From contig CAYVIB010000041.1 in NCBI GenBank assembly GCA_964451365.1, positions 1-39,688 on the forward strand: a DNA stretch of 39,688 nucleotides, read 5' to 3'. The translations under genes were made by a program, and so were the position numbers. Origin of the DNA: CAYVIB01 sp964451365 (lineage in GTDB: Bacteria; Pseudomonadota; Gammaproteobacteria; Pseudomonadales; Cellvibrionaceae). Below the pieces are notes generated by a model, which was not told the DNA's origin, searched no databases, and worked only from the letters and a program-made list of their open reading frames with translations. How positions within the stretch are numbered: the first letter of the stretch is position 1; every line of letters begins with the position of its first letter. Of the stretch, positions 1-9,190 are shown piece by piece.

Positions 1-90
1 TGTTGCCGAAGGTTTCTGGAGAGCCCCCGCCGGACCGACCTACCATAATCTTTTTTAAGTAAAATGGGCTTAAAGAAGCGCCATTCAGTC

Positions 91-288
91 CTAGCCCCTT
101 CTCTCCCTATCCTCGATTTGCGCGAGGCGTTTCTCAAGCGCATCGATCTTCGCGGCTAATTCTGCCACGGGGGTTTTTCGGCCAATCATCTTCTTCAGCC
201 AGTCGTCGATGCCGGTGATACTCGCGAACATCAGCCATGCAAAGGCCACTGCGATTGCCCATATCACTAATTCGAGTGGATTATCCAT
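91..288 (-). CDS. Small membrane protein with C-terminal coiled coil
   Basis: Function not recognised. The 65-residue product has one hydrophobic segment (about residues 5-24), then a basic loop, then a heptad-like charged helix (about 40-62, AKIDALEKRLAQIEDRE) typical of a short coiled coil. It should sit in the inner membrane with a cytoplasmic coiled-coil tail, resembling PspB-like or YhcB-like small envelope proteins only in overall shape. The frame stays open upstream to 510, but I chose the ATG at 286-288. It has an AAGG-type ribosome site nearby, and the sequence before it is low-complexity and not protein-like. It stands alone; the downstream neighbour is outside the window. Confidence 0.6.
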   Translation of the reverse strand: MDNPLELVIWAIAVAFAWLMFASITGIDDWLKKMIGRKTPVAELAAKIDALEKRLAQIEDRERRG

Positions 289-535
289 GGAGAATACCTT
301 TCTGTTGCCCAACAACGTTATTATCTGGAAAAATTCCGCTTTTAAATACGGAACTTTTCCGCCCGTTTTTCGCAATCCTCCATCCCCGCGGGCTCCTTCG
401 AAGTACCCGCTCCACTTGCTTATAGCCGAAACTCGGGGTATATAATCGAAAAATATGGAATTTGTCCAGGCAAAATTATTACCTGGAAAATTTATAACCA
501 GGGTTGGCAAAACCTGTGGGTATGATAGTAGCGGA

Positions 536-777
536 GAGCAAGGGCGGGCCCGAGGCCCGCCCCTACGGGAGGAAGGGTCGGTTCACCGGGCAGAGGCGTC
601 TTGGCGGTCTGCCGCCCGACGGGTTGCCGTCCGGAATATCCGGCACGGCGGGGCTACATGGATGTATTTATGTGGTTTCAGAATCGTTCGGCAAGCCCGA
701 TTTCTACTTGGCGACATCCCGTTCTACGTCAGCAACGAAAAGCGACGGGCGGCGGTTTTATTTGCCGCCCTGTAGTA
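536..777 (+). repeat. Dispersed intergenic hairpin element, copy A
   Basis: This non-coding block starts with a G/C-rich hairpin (541-562, GGGCGGGC arm and GGCCCGCCC arm, followed by CCTACG). It contains an ACATGGA-GTATTTATG-GTTTCAGAAT segment (about 653-690) and ends with a second hairpin (747-770). The same ordered segments recur near 13521 and 15221 in this window, with the opening hairpin also at other sites. It fills most of the 289-832 gap between genes; nothing else was seen there. Confidence 0.6.
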
Positions 778-832
778 GAAGTTGGTCTATTAAAAATGTT
801 TTTATCCACGAGATCTCAACCCACCAGCGTGA

Positions 833-2992
833 TCAGAACGCGTGGTTCAGGCTAAGCCGGAAGTTTCGGGGTTCACCATAAATAAATCCCGCAAACCAGC
901 CATTATTGTTGTAATAGCTCTCATCAAAAATATTGTTGACGTTGAGCTGGACGGACGTGCGGTCGTTAAACCCATAACGGCCAAAAAGGTTTACGAGCAC
1001 GTACGCGGGCTGGCCCACTGTCTCCTCCTCGCCTGAGTCCGGGTTGATATCCGTCTGCAGGGTCTGGCTCTCCCGGCGCAGCGAACCGCCAATACTGAGG
1101 TTATCCAGGTCACCGGGAAGATTGTATTTTGTGGATAAACGCAACACGCGTCGCGGATGGTGGGTCAGTACCGGTTTATCATCGGCATCCTCGGCGGAAA
1201 ACTCGCTCCAACCCACACTTACATCCCAGCCACTAACCACCTGCCCCTGCATTTCGATTTCATAGCCTTCCGACACTGTGCCTTCAGCCCCCCGGAAAGC
1301 GGGATCGGTCGTACCCGGCACAAAATACTCCGGATCCACAACCGCAAAATTATCCTGCTCTATGCGAAAAACCGCCGCGGATGCGCGCAGGCGGCCGTCC
1401 ATCAGGTCTGCTTTCAGACCCATTTCATAATTGTCACCTTCGCGCGGATCGAGATAGTCACCGTTGCGATCCTTGTTGTTCTGTGGGCTGAAAATGCTTG
1501 TATAGCTGAGATACGCGGAGAGCACCGCGTTGATGTCGTAGATTAAACCGGCGTAGGGCGTGAGAACGCTGTCGTGCTCAATCGTGTATGCCTCCTCTGT
1601 GTAAAGTGCAACCTCCTCGTCCCGCTGCCAGGAACTCAGTCGCGCGCCAAGGATCAATTTGAGCGGGTCAAGAATGTGTAAACGGGTTGCGCCGTATATT
1701 GCACTTTGTTTTGTCGTTCCAATATCCGACATCTCGTAGCGCTCACCCCATTCCGGCTCCGGATAGCTACCGTCCCAGTCATGGAAATCACCGACACCGG
1801 CAACCTCGGAGATCGGATCACGGTTGGTCCAGCCGTTGGAAAGGCGGTTATACATCGCCCCCAATATCAATTCATGCTCGCGCCCGAGAGCGGCGTATGC
1901 GCCGTTTAGTTGAAGGTTCGCGTTCCATTGTTCGGGTTTGGTGTTGTACCAATAAGGCCAGATATCCATTCCAAGCCCCGTTTCCGCGTCCGGATTACCT
2001 GTAAGCCATATCAGTTTCGAATCCTCTTCCTGGCGGTGGTAACTCAGGTCGCCTCGCAGGAACCATACGGTACCAAAGTCATGTTCAAGCGTGATGAAGG
2101 CGGTTTGCTCGGTTGTATTCCATTGGTTCCAGTCGGCGCCGGTTGTTTTCGAGCGCGGCCAATCCGTGCGCGTGCCGTCGCTGTACCAATAAGGCAACTG
2201 CGCCCACATGATGCCGCCGCGCTCGTCGCGCTGATGGCTGGCGCCCACGCTGAGGCGGGTGTGCTCGCCCAGGTCCGCATCAATTACGCCGTACAGCGTG
2301 AATCCTTTTGAAGTTTCGTGATCGACGAAGGATTCCTGGTCATAGTACTGCGCCACGAACCGGCCGCGGACGGCGCCGTCCCCGGTGAAGGGCGTGGTGA
2401 TATCGGCTGTGCCGGCCAGGTGATTCCATGAACCGGCCTCAAGGTTGAATTCCCCCGCCAGCTCGCGCGCGTCGGCGTGCTTACGCACAAGATTCACCGA
2501 TGCCGAAGGCTCCCCGGCACCCTGCAGCAGGCCCGTCGCTCCACGCACAACCTCAATGCGTTCGTAAATCGCGGTGCTCGTTTCCTCCAACCCGATATTA
2601 CCGGTTGCGAAGGGCAAACCGTCAAGCTGGAAATTGTTTATTTCGAAGCCGCGCGCGGACAAGGTATTTCGTCCCCGGTCAACGGCTTTTACCGAAAGAC
2701 CGGTGGTGTAAGCGAGCACCTCTGTTACGTTAAGTGCCGCCTGGTCCTCGATCTGCTCACGTGTGATCACACTGAGGGATTGCGGCGTATCGCGAGGTGA
2801 CAGTTCCAGTCCGGTGGCCGCCGAGTTTTCCCGGGTGCCGCGTCCGTAGACGTTGACCACTTCCAAAATCCCGACCTCTTTTTTTTCTTTGGAAGCGTCT
2901 TGCGCGTCTATCTCCCGCGCCAGGACCGGTTGATATAAGGTGCCGATGGCAATGATCACCGCCGACAGGTTTTTTAGATTAAACATTTTCAT
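833..2992 (-). CDS. TonB-dependent siderophore receptor
   Basis: Outer-membrane receptor that would import a ferric siderophore using TonB energy. The 719-residue product has a signal peptide (about residues 3-25), a TonB-box-like stretch (EVVNVYG), and a plug domain typical of the siderophore subfamily (PQSLSVITREQI; later IEVVRGATGLLQG-GEPSASVNLVRK). It ends in a beta-barrel whose last strand (GEPRNFRLSLNHAF) finishes in the usual aromatic residue. The start at 2990-2992 was chosen over the longer frame because GGAAG lies 9 bases upstream and the signal peptide follows directly. It lies 97 bases downstream of a PepSY-TM gene on the same strand, a common pairing for ferric-siderophore uptake and reduction. 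The ligand is not determinable; the plug resembles the FhuE/FpvA type. Confidence 0.9.
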   Translation of the reverse strand: MKMFNLKNLSAVIIAIGTLYQPVLAREIDAQDASKEKKEVGILEVVNVYGRGTRENSAATGLELSPRDTPQSLSVITREQIEDQAALNVTEVLAYTTGLSVKAVDRGRNTLSARGFEINNFQLDGLPFATGNIGLEETSTAIYERIEVVRGATGLLQGAGEPSASVNLVRKHADARELAGEFNLEAGSWNHLAGTADITTPFTGDGAVRGRFVAQYYDQESFVDHETSKGFTLYGVIDADLGEHTRLSVGASHQRDERGGIMWAQLPYWYSDGTRTDWPRSKTTGADWNQWNTTEQTAFITLEHDFGTVWFLRGDLSYHRQEEDSKLIWLTGNPDAETGLGMDIWPYWYNTKPEQWNANLQLNGAYAALGREHELILGAMYNRLSNGWTNRDPISEVAGVGDFHDWDGSYPEPEWGERYEMSDIGTTKQSAIYGATRLHILDPLKLILGARLSSWQRDEEVALYTEEAYTIEHDSVLTPYAGLIYDINAVLSAYLSYTSIFSPQNNKDRNGDYLDPREGDNYEMGLKADLMDGRLRASAAVFRIEQDNFAVVDPEYFVPGTTDPAFRGAEGTVSEGYEIEMQGQVVSGWDVSVGWSEFSAEDADDKPVLTHHPRRVLRLSTKYNLPGDLDNLSIGGSLRRESQTLQTDINPDSGEEETVGQPAYVLVNLFGRYGFNDRTSVQLNVNNIFDESYYNNNGWFAGFIYGEPRNFRLSLNHAF

Positions 2993-3089
2993 TTGTTTTT
3001 TCTTCCAATGGATTACGACTTGCAATTGGCAAGTCATCAAGTGAACTCAGGTTGAGGATTAATGGCGCGAGTTTATAGAACGAATTCGA

Positions 3090-4259
3090 TCACCTGCCGA
3101 TCCGGACTCCAAGGCGAACGCCTGTCGGTTCGTCCGGTGTTGAAGCCGTCAACTCCGCCGCTTTATGCTTTTTTTTGTTGTGACGGAAAATCCAGATATA
3201 CAAACCTGTGACCCCCAACAGCAGTGGCGATAAACCGAGCACACACCAAACCAGCTTGCTGGCCAGCCCGGCAAAAGAACCAAAGTGCAATTCGCGGAAG
3301 CTATCGAAAACCTGGGTAACCGCGGCGGCCTCCCTGCCGTCAATCGCCACAAGCAATTCGCCTGTCTGCCGGTCATACGTAACCGTTGACGAATAGTCGC
3401 TGGCGAAAGGATTGCTGCCCGGTTGATAGCCGAAGACGGTGATATTTACTTCCGGCTCATAGGGAAACAGCAAATAGGTTTGGGTAAAACCTTCAAGCTG
3501 TTTGGCGCTGTCGTCCAACATGGCCTGAAAGTCGATGTCCGGCGAATATAAAGGTGCCCGCACCTTGTAATGCTCCTCCGCCGGGTGTTCAAAGGTTTCG
3601 TGATAGTAGGCTATGGCATTAAAGTAAATACCGGTAACACCCAGGATTAAAATAACAGGTGAACTCCAGAGCCCAACCAGGCGATGAAAATCGCCGGAGA
3701 AAATACGCAGGTTTTTACCCCAGCGAAGTGCAAAAAACTGTTTCCAGAATTTCCGGTGGATAACAAGCCCGCTGATACCGAGAAACGTCAGGAATATACC
3801 CGCGACCAAACCGATGAGCGTGCCGAACTGCGAATGCTCGCCGCCGATATCATTCAATAAAAATGTGTAGTGTAAATGTAACAACCAGTCGGTGAGATCG
3901 CTTTGCAGCGTCACCGGCTCGCTGAGCAGGTTGCCGGCGTAAGGGTCAAAATAAACCTTGTACCACTCGTCAGTGCCCTTTTTTATCAGATAGACACGGT
4001 CGGCTTCCCTGCCGTCATTGAATATTTCCCAACTGCCAAGAATAAAATTCGGCTGTGCTTTTTCCACAATGTCTTTCAGCACATTAAAATTCCGGCGTTC
4101 GCGGTTGCCGTCGTATGGCAGCGCGGCCGCTTCGGGCATCAACCACTGGTCAATTTCCGTCTTGAACACCAGGATGCTCCCCGTAACGGAAACGATCAAC
4201 AGCGGTATCAGCGCGATAAGCGCTGCATAGCTGTGCAATTTGAAAAACGTTTTCCTCAT
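3090..4259 (-). CDS. PepSY-associated TM protein (iron-uptake reductase type)
   Basis: Inner-membrane protein of the PepSY_TM family, found beside siderophore receptors and thought to help release or reduce iron from imported siderophores. The 389-residue product begins RKTFFKLHSYAALIALIPLL, with the conserved Lys-x-His-Ser and Gly residues of the first helix. It has four clear membrane segments (about 10-33, 140-165, 190-215 and near 340-365) and two periplasmic PepSY-like regions between them. The start ATG at 4257-4259 gives the canonical N terminus; the upstream extension to 4292 is not needed. It is probably cotranscribed with the downstream receptor (97-base gap) and would be Fur-regulated if the site near 4478 is real. 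Confidence 0.88.
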   Translation of the reverse strand: MRKTFFKLHSYAALIALIPLLIVSVTGSILVFKTEIDQWLMPEAAALPYDGNRERRNFNVLKDIVEKAQPNFILGSWEIFNDGREADRVYLIKKGTDEWYKVYFDPYAGNLLSEPVTLQSDLTDWLLHLHYTFLLNDIGGEHSQFGTLIGLVAGIFLTFLGISGLVIHRKFWKQFFALRWGKNLRIFSGDFHRLVGLWSSPVILILGVTGIYFNAIAYYHETFEHPAEEHYKVRAPLYSPDIDFQAMLDDSAKQLEGFTQTYLLFPYEPEVNITVFGYQPGSNPFASDYSSTVTYDRQTGELLVAIDGREAAAVTQVFDSFRELHFGSFAGLASKLVWCVLGLSPLLLGVTGLYIWIFRHNKKKHKAAELTASTPDEPTGVRLGVRIGR

Positions 4260-4263
4260 AGCG

Positions 4264-4386
4264 TTAATATTTCCAGTTCGCGGAAGCAGCAATGTTACGG
4301 CGCGCCGTAGTCGGCTTGATCCCGGTAAAACTATTCAGGTACTTTTCGTCGGCGACATTTCCTCTGTTCAACGCCAAACCCGGCAT
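4264..4386 (-). pseudogene. Possible relic of a TonB receptor C terminus
   Basis: Reading the minus strand just upstream of the PepSY gene, a 40-codon frame ends four bases before that gene's ATG. Its product contains NVADEKYLNSF and ends ARRNIAASANWKY. This matches the usual end of TonB-dependent receptors: an N-V/L-x-D-x-K-Y strand, then an R-N-hydrophobic strand ending in an aromatic residue. The frame remains open back to about 4460 without a receptor-like body. I infer that a receptor gene once preceded the PepSY gene and was deleted, leaving its tail. It could instead be chance, since the stretch is short. Confidence 0.35.
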
Positions 4387-4477
4387 TGTGGAGAAAGCAG
4401 CGCTTGTCCAAAACGTCTGTCTCCAAAATTTGTCGCTTAAAGTGTTTTTTGAGTAGTTTACTTAAACACAATTTAAA

Positions 4478-4492
4478 TGCAAATCATTTTTA
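4478..4492. promoter_or_regulatory. Putative Fur box upstream of the PepSY/receptor operon
   Basis: TGCAAATCATTTTTA matches the 7-1-7 Fur consensus TGATAATNATTATCA at 11 of the 14 specified positions, in an AT-rich tract. It lies about 220 bases upstream of the PepSY start, with the putative receptor relic in between. Iron-repressed transcription of the operon is an inference from this site and the gene content. The remainder of 4387-4811 is AT-rich and holds no recognisable gene. Confidence 0.4.
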
Positions 4493-4811
4493 TTTATATT
4501 TAAGATGACGCATTGTCAGGATTAAATCATGGGATCGAAATATTATAATATTTATATATTTCAATAGGTTATAGATGCTTATTAAAGTGATTAATTAACC
4601 AATGTCAATGCGCGCCATTACTGGTGTCCCTCCCCCACCACCCCTATTTCCGATGTGTCCGCACGCCAGCCAGCAGGAAAGCCCTTCAAACAGGTACCAC
4701 ACCCATACCCTGCAGAGACGTTCCGCCAACATCATCCTCTGCTATAACTTAGGAAATGGCCGTACCGCATGTTGGTGCGACCAAAATAAAAATAACCCGC
4801 AAGGAATCACC

Positions 4812-5891
4812 ATGGACAGAACCCTCGTTGTACTCATTCCCGGCCTCGCCCGGTTCACCCGCTCCGCCCAGCTTTCGGCCTTTGTCGATGGCCTCACCGC
4901 CGCCAGCGAACGGTTTCTGGTAAGTGAAATCAGCGATGACAACACCGCGCCGGGCATTCGCCGGCTGCGGGCGACATCAAACGACCGGACACTGGAAATG
5001 GATGTGGTGGAAGCCTACTGGAACGATATGGTTCCCAGCCTGACACAGGAAACGGTCACCACCAGAATGCTGCGCGGGTTATCGTTGATTGTTTTCTGGG
5101 TAATGTCGCCCATATGGAACAGCTTCTGGCACCGCAAATATCTCACGCTGGGTTTCCTTACATCGGGTATTGCATTTATAGCGTGGTACTTCAGCACAAT
5201 CGTCCTGTTTATCGACGCCCTGCAGGAAAATGGCGATAACCCATTTCCCGGTGTGCTGGCGTGGGTGAGCTGGTTCGTTAACTGGATAGGCGGCTGGAAG
5301 GTATGGGCGGGAATGAGTGTTTTTGTCGCACTGTTGCCGGTATCCCTCCTCGTGGATATTACTGACTTTGCCAAGCGCTACATCACCGACGAACCGGCGG
5401 TTGCAGGTCAGCCCGCCGTGCGTTTCGAAATCGTCAAACGCGTGCGGGAGCAGTTATTGGCCGCGCTTCAATCCAACGAATACACATCCATTACCGTCAT
5501 CGGTCACAGCTTTGGCTCCGTGGTAGCCGTGGACCTGATGGCCGACCTCCCCTCGCAAGGTATCCCGGTGCGGGTTATCACCATGGGCTCCCTGATCGAG
5601 ATACTGGCAAAGCAAGCCTCCTGGTTACGCGACGACGTAAATACATTATGTCAACGACCCGACCTGGAAGAATGGATTGATGTCTATACCGATTCCGACT
5701 GGTTTGCCAGCGGCGCGGGCGTACCGGATTCCAACAAATGCAGGGAAGTTAAAGTGAAATCGTTCAGTACGTTTATCGACAAAGTCGCGGCACGGGTGCA
5801 TGCGCGGTATTTTGATAACCAGGAAACCGTCAGGCTGGTTTTATCCGATAATTTATCTTCCGGCCAGAACGGGAATCAGCAAGGACAATAA
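4812..5891 (+). CDS. Membrane-embedded serine hydrolase (lipase-like)
   Basis: A 359-residue alpha/beta-hydrolase-like protein of unknown substrate. The N terminus (RTLVVLIPGLARF) is a typical first strand and oxyanion region. The nucleophile elbow GHSFGSVV places the serine at residue 233. Between them lie two or three hydrophobic segments (about 88-100, 113-135 and 162-182), an unusual membrane insertion in the fold. The start at 4812 is supported by AAGGA seven bases upstream; the frame is open back to 4602 but that part is proline-rich and not protein-like. It stands alone, with tandem repeats downstream. Lipase or esterase activity at the inner membrane is the best guess; an acid and histidine partner were not assigned. 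Confidence 0.7.
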   Translation: MDRTLVVLIPGLARFTRSAQLSAFVDGLTAASERFLVSEISDDNTAPGIRRLRATSNDRTLEMDVVEAYWNDMVPSLTQETVTTRMLRGLSLIVFWVMSPIWNSFWHRKYLTLGFLTSGIAFIAWYFSTIVLFIDALQENGDNPFPGVLAWVSWFVNWIGGWKVWAGMSVFVALLPVSLLVDITDFAKRYITDEPAVAGQPAVRFEIVKRVREQLLAALQSNEYTSITVIGHSFGSVVAVDLMADLPSQGIPVRVITMGSLIEILAKQASWLRDDVNTLCQRPDLEEWIDVYTDSDWFASGAGVPDSNKCREVKVKSFSTFIDKVAARVHARYFDNQETVRLVLSDNLSSGQNGNQQGQ

Positions 5892-5934
5892 CCATTGTTT
5901 CAAAATCGTCATACCGGCCCAGAGTCGGTATCCG

Positions 5935-6650
5935 ACGAAAATCATCATCTTCACACAGCGGAGCCAGAGATCCGGGTACTGCAGAAAATTCGTCTGGATG
6001 TCCGCTGCGCGAACATGACGTGCGTAAGAGAATATCGAAATAATCCAAACCTTTTTCTTTTTAATAAATTTTTTCAAATGGGCAAAGGACCTATGCCGGA
6101 ATAACAATATCAAAGCCAGAAACCGGTCATCTTCGCGCAGCGGAGATCCAGAGATCTCAAGGCAACGCAGTGAATCTCATCTGGATGTCCGCTACGCGAA
6201 CATGACGTGCATAAGAGAACATCGAATTTCTTCTTTTAAAAAATTATTCCGAACGACAAAGAACCTACGCCGGAATAACAATATCAAAGCCAGAAACCGG
6301 TCATCTTCGCGTAGCGGAGATCCAGAGATCTCAGGGTATTGCATAAAATTCGTCTGGATGTCCGCTACGCGAACATGACGTGCGTAAGAGAATATCGAAG
6401 TAATTCAACGTCTTTCTTCTTTTAAAAAATTATTCCGAACGGCAAAGAACCTACGCCGGAATAGCAATATCAAAGTCAGAAACCGGTCATCTTCGCGCAG
6501 CGGAGATCCAGAGATCTCAGGGTATTGCACAAAATTCGTCTGGATGTCCGCTGCGAACATGACGTGCGTAAGAGAATTTCGAAGTAATTCAACGTCTTTC
6601 TTTTTATAAAAATTATTCCGAATGGATCTACGCCGGAGTAACAACATTCA
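5935..6650. repeat. Four tandem intergenic repeats with internal inverted repeat
   Basis: Four imperfect copies of a 174-186 base unit are visible, with equivalent points near 5939, 6121, 6295 and 6481. Each copy has an arm reading CATCTTCGCG-AGCGGA, about 45 bases of spacer starting ATCCAGAGATCT, then the reverse complement arm TCCGCT-CGCGAACATGAC. A tail including CCTACGCCGGAATAACAATATCAAAG follows. Copy 1 is the most diverged and copy 4 has an altered tail. RNA from a unit could fold into a long hairpin. No protein is supported. The remaining gap to the GH11 gene (6651-6906) shows no gene. Confidence 0.8.
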
Positions 6651-6906
6651 AATATCTCACATAAAAACATGACCCTGTTTTTCGCATAAACTTTTTTTCC
6701 AAAAATACCCCATAAATTAGCGATATTGCAGCCGGCTTTATTTCTGTATTGTGTGCTCCGCCCGGAGCTTATGGTTCAGTTGAAAACAAGCCCCCTGGTT
6801 CGGGTGAGTGAGGCTTTTTCAGCTGTACGCATAGAGCACACTCACCAGAGTCAATCGGTGGCGATAACGGCCACCGTTCAGATGCATAACAAAAGAGGAA
6901 CACCTT

Positions 6907-8754
6907 ATGCGACAAGATTACCCGCATCACATGCCCTTAAAATGCTGTTTGGGTCTCGCCCTTCTTATGCTCGGTTTGCAAAATGTTACGGCTCAGGAAA
7001 TCTGCCTAGGCGGAGCCGACGGAGACCAGATAAGGGAAAGAGCCGGCAACGGCTACACCCATGAACTCTGGAACCAGAACAACCAGGGAACGGCCTGTAT
7101 GACACTGGATCCAAATAACGGCACCTTTAGCGCCCAATGGAACAATGCCTTAAACTTCCTGGCCCGCCGGGGCGTGGGGTACGATGGTTCACCTTTAACC
7201 CATGAAGAACGGGGAGATTTCAGCGTAAGTTACGCCTCCAACTTCAACTGCAACAACATAAATGGACTCTCCTACTTAAGCGTGTACGGCTGGACACGGG
7301 ATTTCGCGAAGGAAGAAGCCAATCCGGAAGAATCGGAAGCCCACCAGGAGGCCCTGGTGGAATACTACATTATTGAAAACTGGTGTGACTGGAATGTTTC
7401 GCGGGATACCAACGCCGACGAATTAGGCACTCTGAATGTTGACGGGTCCACCTATGACATTTATCGCACAGAACGGATCGATCAACCTTCCATAAGGTGC
7501 AACGGTGCTTGCGACAATTTCTATCAATACTTCAGTATTCGTCGTGATACCCGCAACAGCGGCACAATCGATGTCAGTGCCCATTTCAACCGCTGGGAAG
7601 AGTTGACAGGCATTCCCATGGGTGGCCTGCACGAAGTCATGATGAAAGTGGAAGGCTACAATGGAAGCAACCAATCCGGCGGCAACGCAAGTTTCAGCCA
7701 ACTGGAAGTTAATGTGTCGAATATTCCTAACGGATGGCCGCATTCCGCTCCGCCGGTCACCTTTGGTGAAGACGTTTATAACATTACCACCTGGTGCGGC
7801 GACCGGCTCCCGCCGGTGGCAACCTTTGATCTGCATCCCGAGTTTGGGGGATCGTTCCCGGAAATCGGCGTTACGTCCAGCAACACGAATGTTCTTGAAG
7901 CCGGGGGGCAGCGGACCTATCAATTTTTGGTGGGCCAAAGCGCAGGCACTTCAACCATCACCCTTTACGCCGACCCCGAGTACGCAGGTCCCGGCGTTGT
8001 CTGGGACACCGCCACGGTGAATGTCACTCAGGCCAGTTGCGATTCCAATTCGTCGCAAATGTTCTACCAGTTGCGAGCCCATGGCACCCAGGGTGATGAG
8101 GAAATCCAGGTTACCCTGGACGGCACTCCTGTCAGCAGTCATCAGCTTACCACTGAATACCAGGTATATAGCGGCACCGTTTACGGTAACGGCGAGATAG
8201 GTGTCGGGTTTGTCAACGACGACGGTGTGGTAAATGGCCGGGACGTTCGACTCGACTATATCGAGGTGAATGGCGAGCGGCGCGAAACGGAAGCCATGAC
8301 CCAAAACAGCGCTGCCTACGCCAACGGTGTTTGCGGCGGTGGCGCCTACACCGAATGGCTGCATTGCAACGGCGGCGTAAACTATGGCACGTTCAACAGC
8401 ACCCACACCATTACCATACGCGCCCGTGGCAATGCCGGTGGCGAACATATAAACCTGTTAATCGATGGCGAGCCCGTCAACGGTGGCTGGTGGCTGGGCA
8501 CCTCTTATCAGGAGTACACCGCAACCGTCTCCGGCGATGGTGATATCAATGTGCAGTTTGACAATGATGGCGGCACGCGGGATGTGATTATTGATTGGAT
8601 CAGGGTCGATGACCAGGCGCCGCGCCAGGCCGAAAATATGCAACACAACACCGGCGCCTGGGCCAATGGCCAGTGCGGTGGCGGCGATTACTCGCAATGG
8701 TTGCACTGCAACGGGGTGATCGGCTTTGGCAATATTTCCGATAACTTTAATTAA
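6907..8754 (+). CDS. Secreted GH11 endo-beta-1,4-xylanase with two CBM60-like modules
   Basis: Hydrolyses internal beta-1,4 bonds of xylan outside the cell. The 615-residue protein has a signal peptide (about 1-29) and a GH11 domain (about 40-270). The nucleophile Glu152 lies in ALVEYYIIENW and the acid/base Glu249 in KVEGYNGSNQSGG. Next comes an Ig-like stretch (about 283-375) that I do not recognise. Two tandem CBM60-like modules follow (about 384-492 and 500-610); both carry RDV-x-x-DxIxV and end CGGG-Y-WLHCNG. CBM60 binds xylan and galactan in a calcium-dependent way. Unlike other secreted enzymes here it lacks poly-serine linkers. AGAGGA lies eight bases before the ATG. A terminator follows. 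Confidence 0.93.
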   Translation: MRQDYPHHMPLKCCLGLALLMLGLQNVTAQEICLGGADGDQIRERAGNGYTHELWNQNNQGTACMTLDPNNGTFSAQWNNALNFLARRGVGYDGSPLTHEERGDFSVSYASNFNCNNINGLSYLSVYGWTRDFAKEEANPEESEAHQEALVEYYIIENWCDWNVSRDTNADELGTLNVDGSTYDIYRTERIDQPSIRCNGACDNFYQYFSIRRDTRNSGTIDVSAHFNRWEELTGIPMGGLHEVMMKVEGYNGSNQSGGNASFSQLEVNVSNIPNGWPHSAPPVTFGEDVYNITTWCGDRLPPVATFDLHPEFGGSFPEIGVTSSNTNVLEAGGQRTYQFLVGQSAGTSTITLYADPEYAGPGVVWDTATVNVTQASCDSNSSQMFYQLRAHGTQGDEEIQVTLDGTPVSSHQLTTEYQVYSGTVYGNGEIGVGFVNDDGVVNGRDVRLDYIEVNGERRETEAMTQNSAAYANGVCGGGAYTEWLHCNGGVNYGTFNSTHTITIRARGNAGGEHINLLIDGEPVNGGWWLGTSYQEYTATVSGDGDINVQFDNDGGTRDVIIDWIRVDDQAPRQAENMQHNTGAWANGQCGGGDYSQWLHCNGVIGFGNISDNFN

Positions 8755-8785
8755 GATTTATTCCTTTTATTAACTATTAAAAGCC

Positions 8786-8810
8786 GCTCACAAGGATGTG
8801 AGCTGTTTTT
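8786..8810 (+). terminator. Rho-independent terminator after the GH11 gene
   Basis: GCTCAC and GTGAGC form a six-base stem with loop AAGGAT, followed by TGTTTTT, 31 bases after the xylanase stop codon. Confidence 0.75.
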
Positions 8811-9190
8811 CTAGCCGCACAAATACTACAAACCGCATCATTAGCTCGAAGCACGGCCCCGCGTTATCTCCGCTTCATGTACTGTTGCTCGAATCGTGAC
8901 GCGGGTGCATGCGCCACAACAGTAGAAATACATAACCGCTTTCGGCCACATGATTTCCACGCCACTTAAATATCCGCTCAAGAACAGGCACGCGGGAACT
9001 GGCGTAATAATTTAAAATATTTTCTCCTGACATCGTTTGCGATTAATTCATTATCCATATTGGCGCTAATTCCGTCACCGGTTGATTGTTTTTTGACTAT
9101 AGTTTCAGTCCGCGCGAACCATCGCGTGGGAATAGGCAAACAAGTAACACTGTTTCGGCATTAACTACAAAATGAAAAGAGGCACTGTTT
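8811..9190. other. Intergenic region before the discoidin protein gene
   Basis: About 380 bases with no supported gene, repeat or clear operator. It must carry the promoter of the downstream gene; AGAGG at about 9177 is that gene's ribosome site. No confident -35/-10 pair was picked. Confidence 0.5.

Noticed and set aside
455..881. Overlapping plus-strand open frames
   Set aside because: They are readings of element copy A; arginine/glycine-rich translations come from its G/C hairpins.
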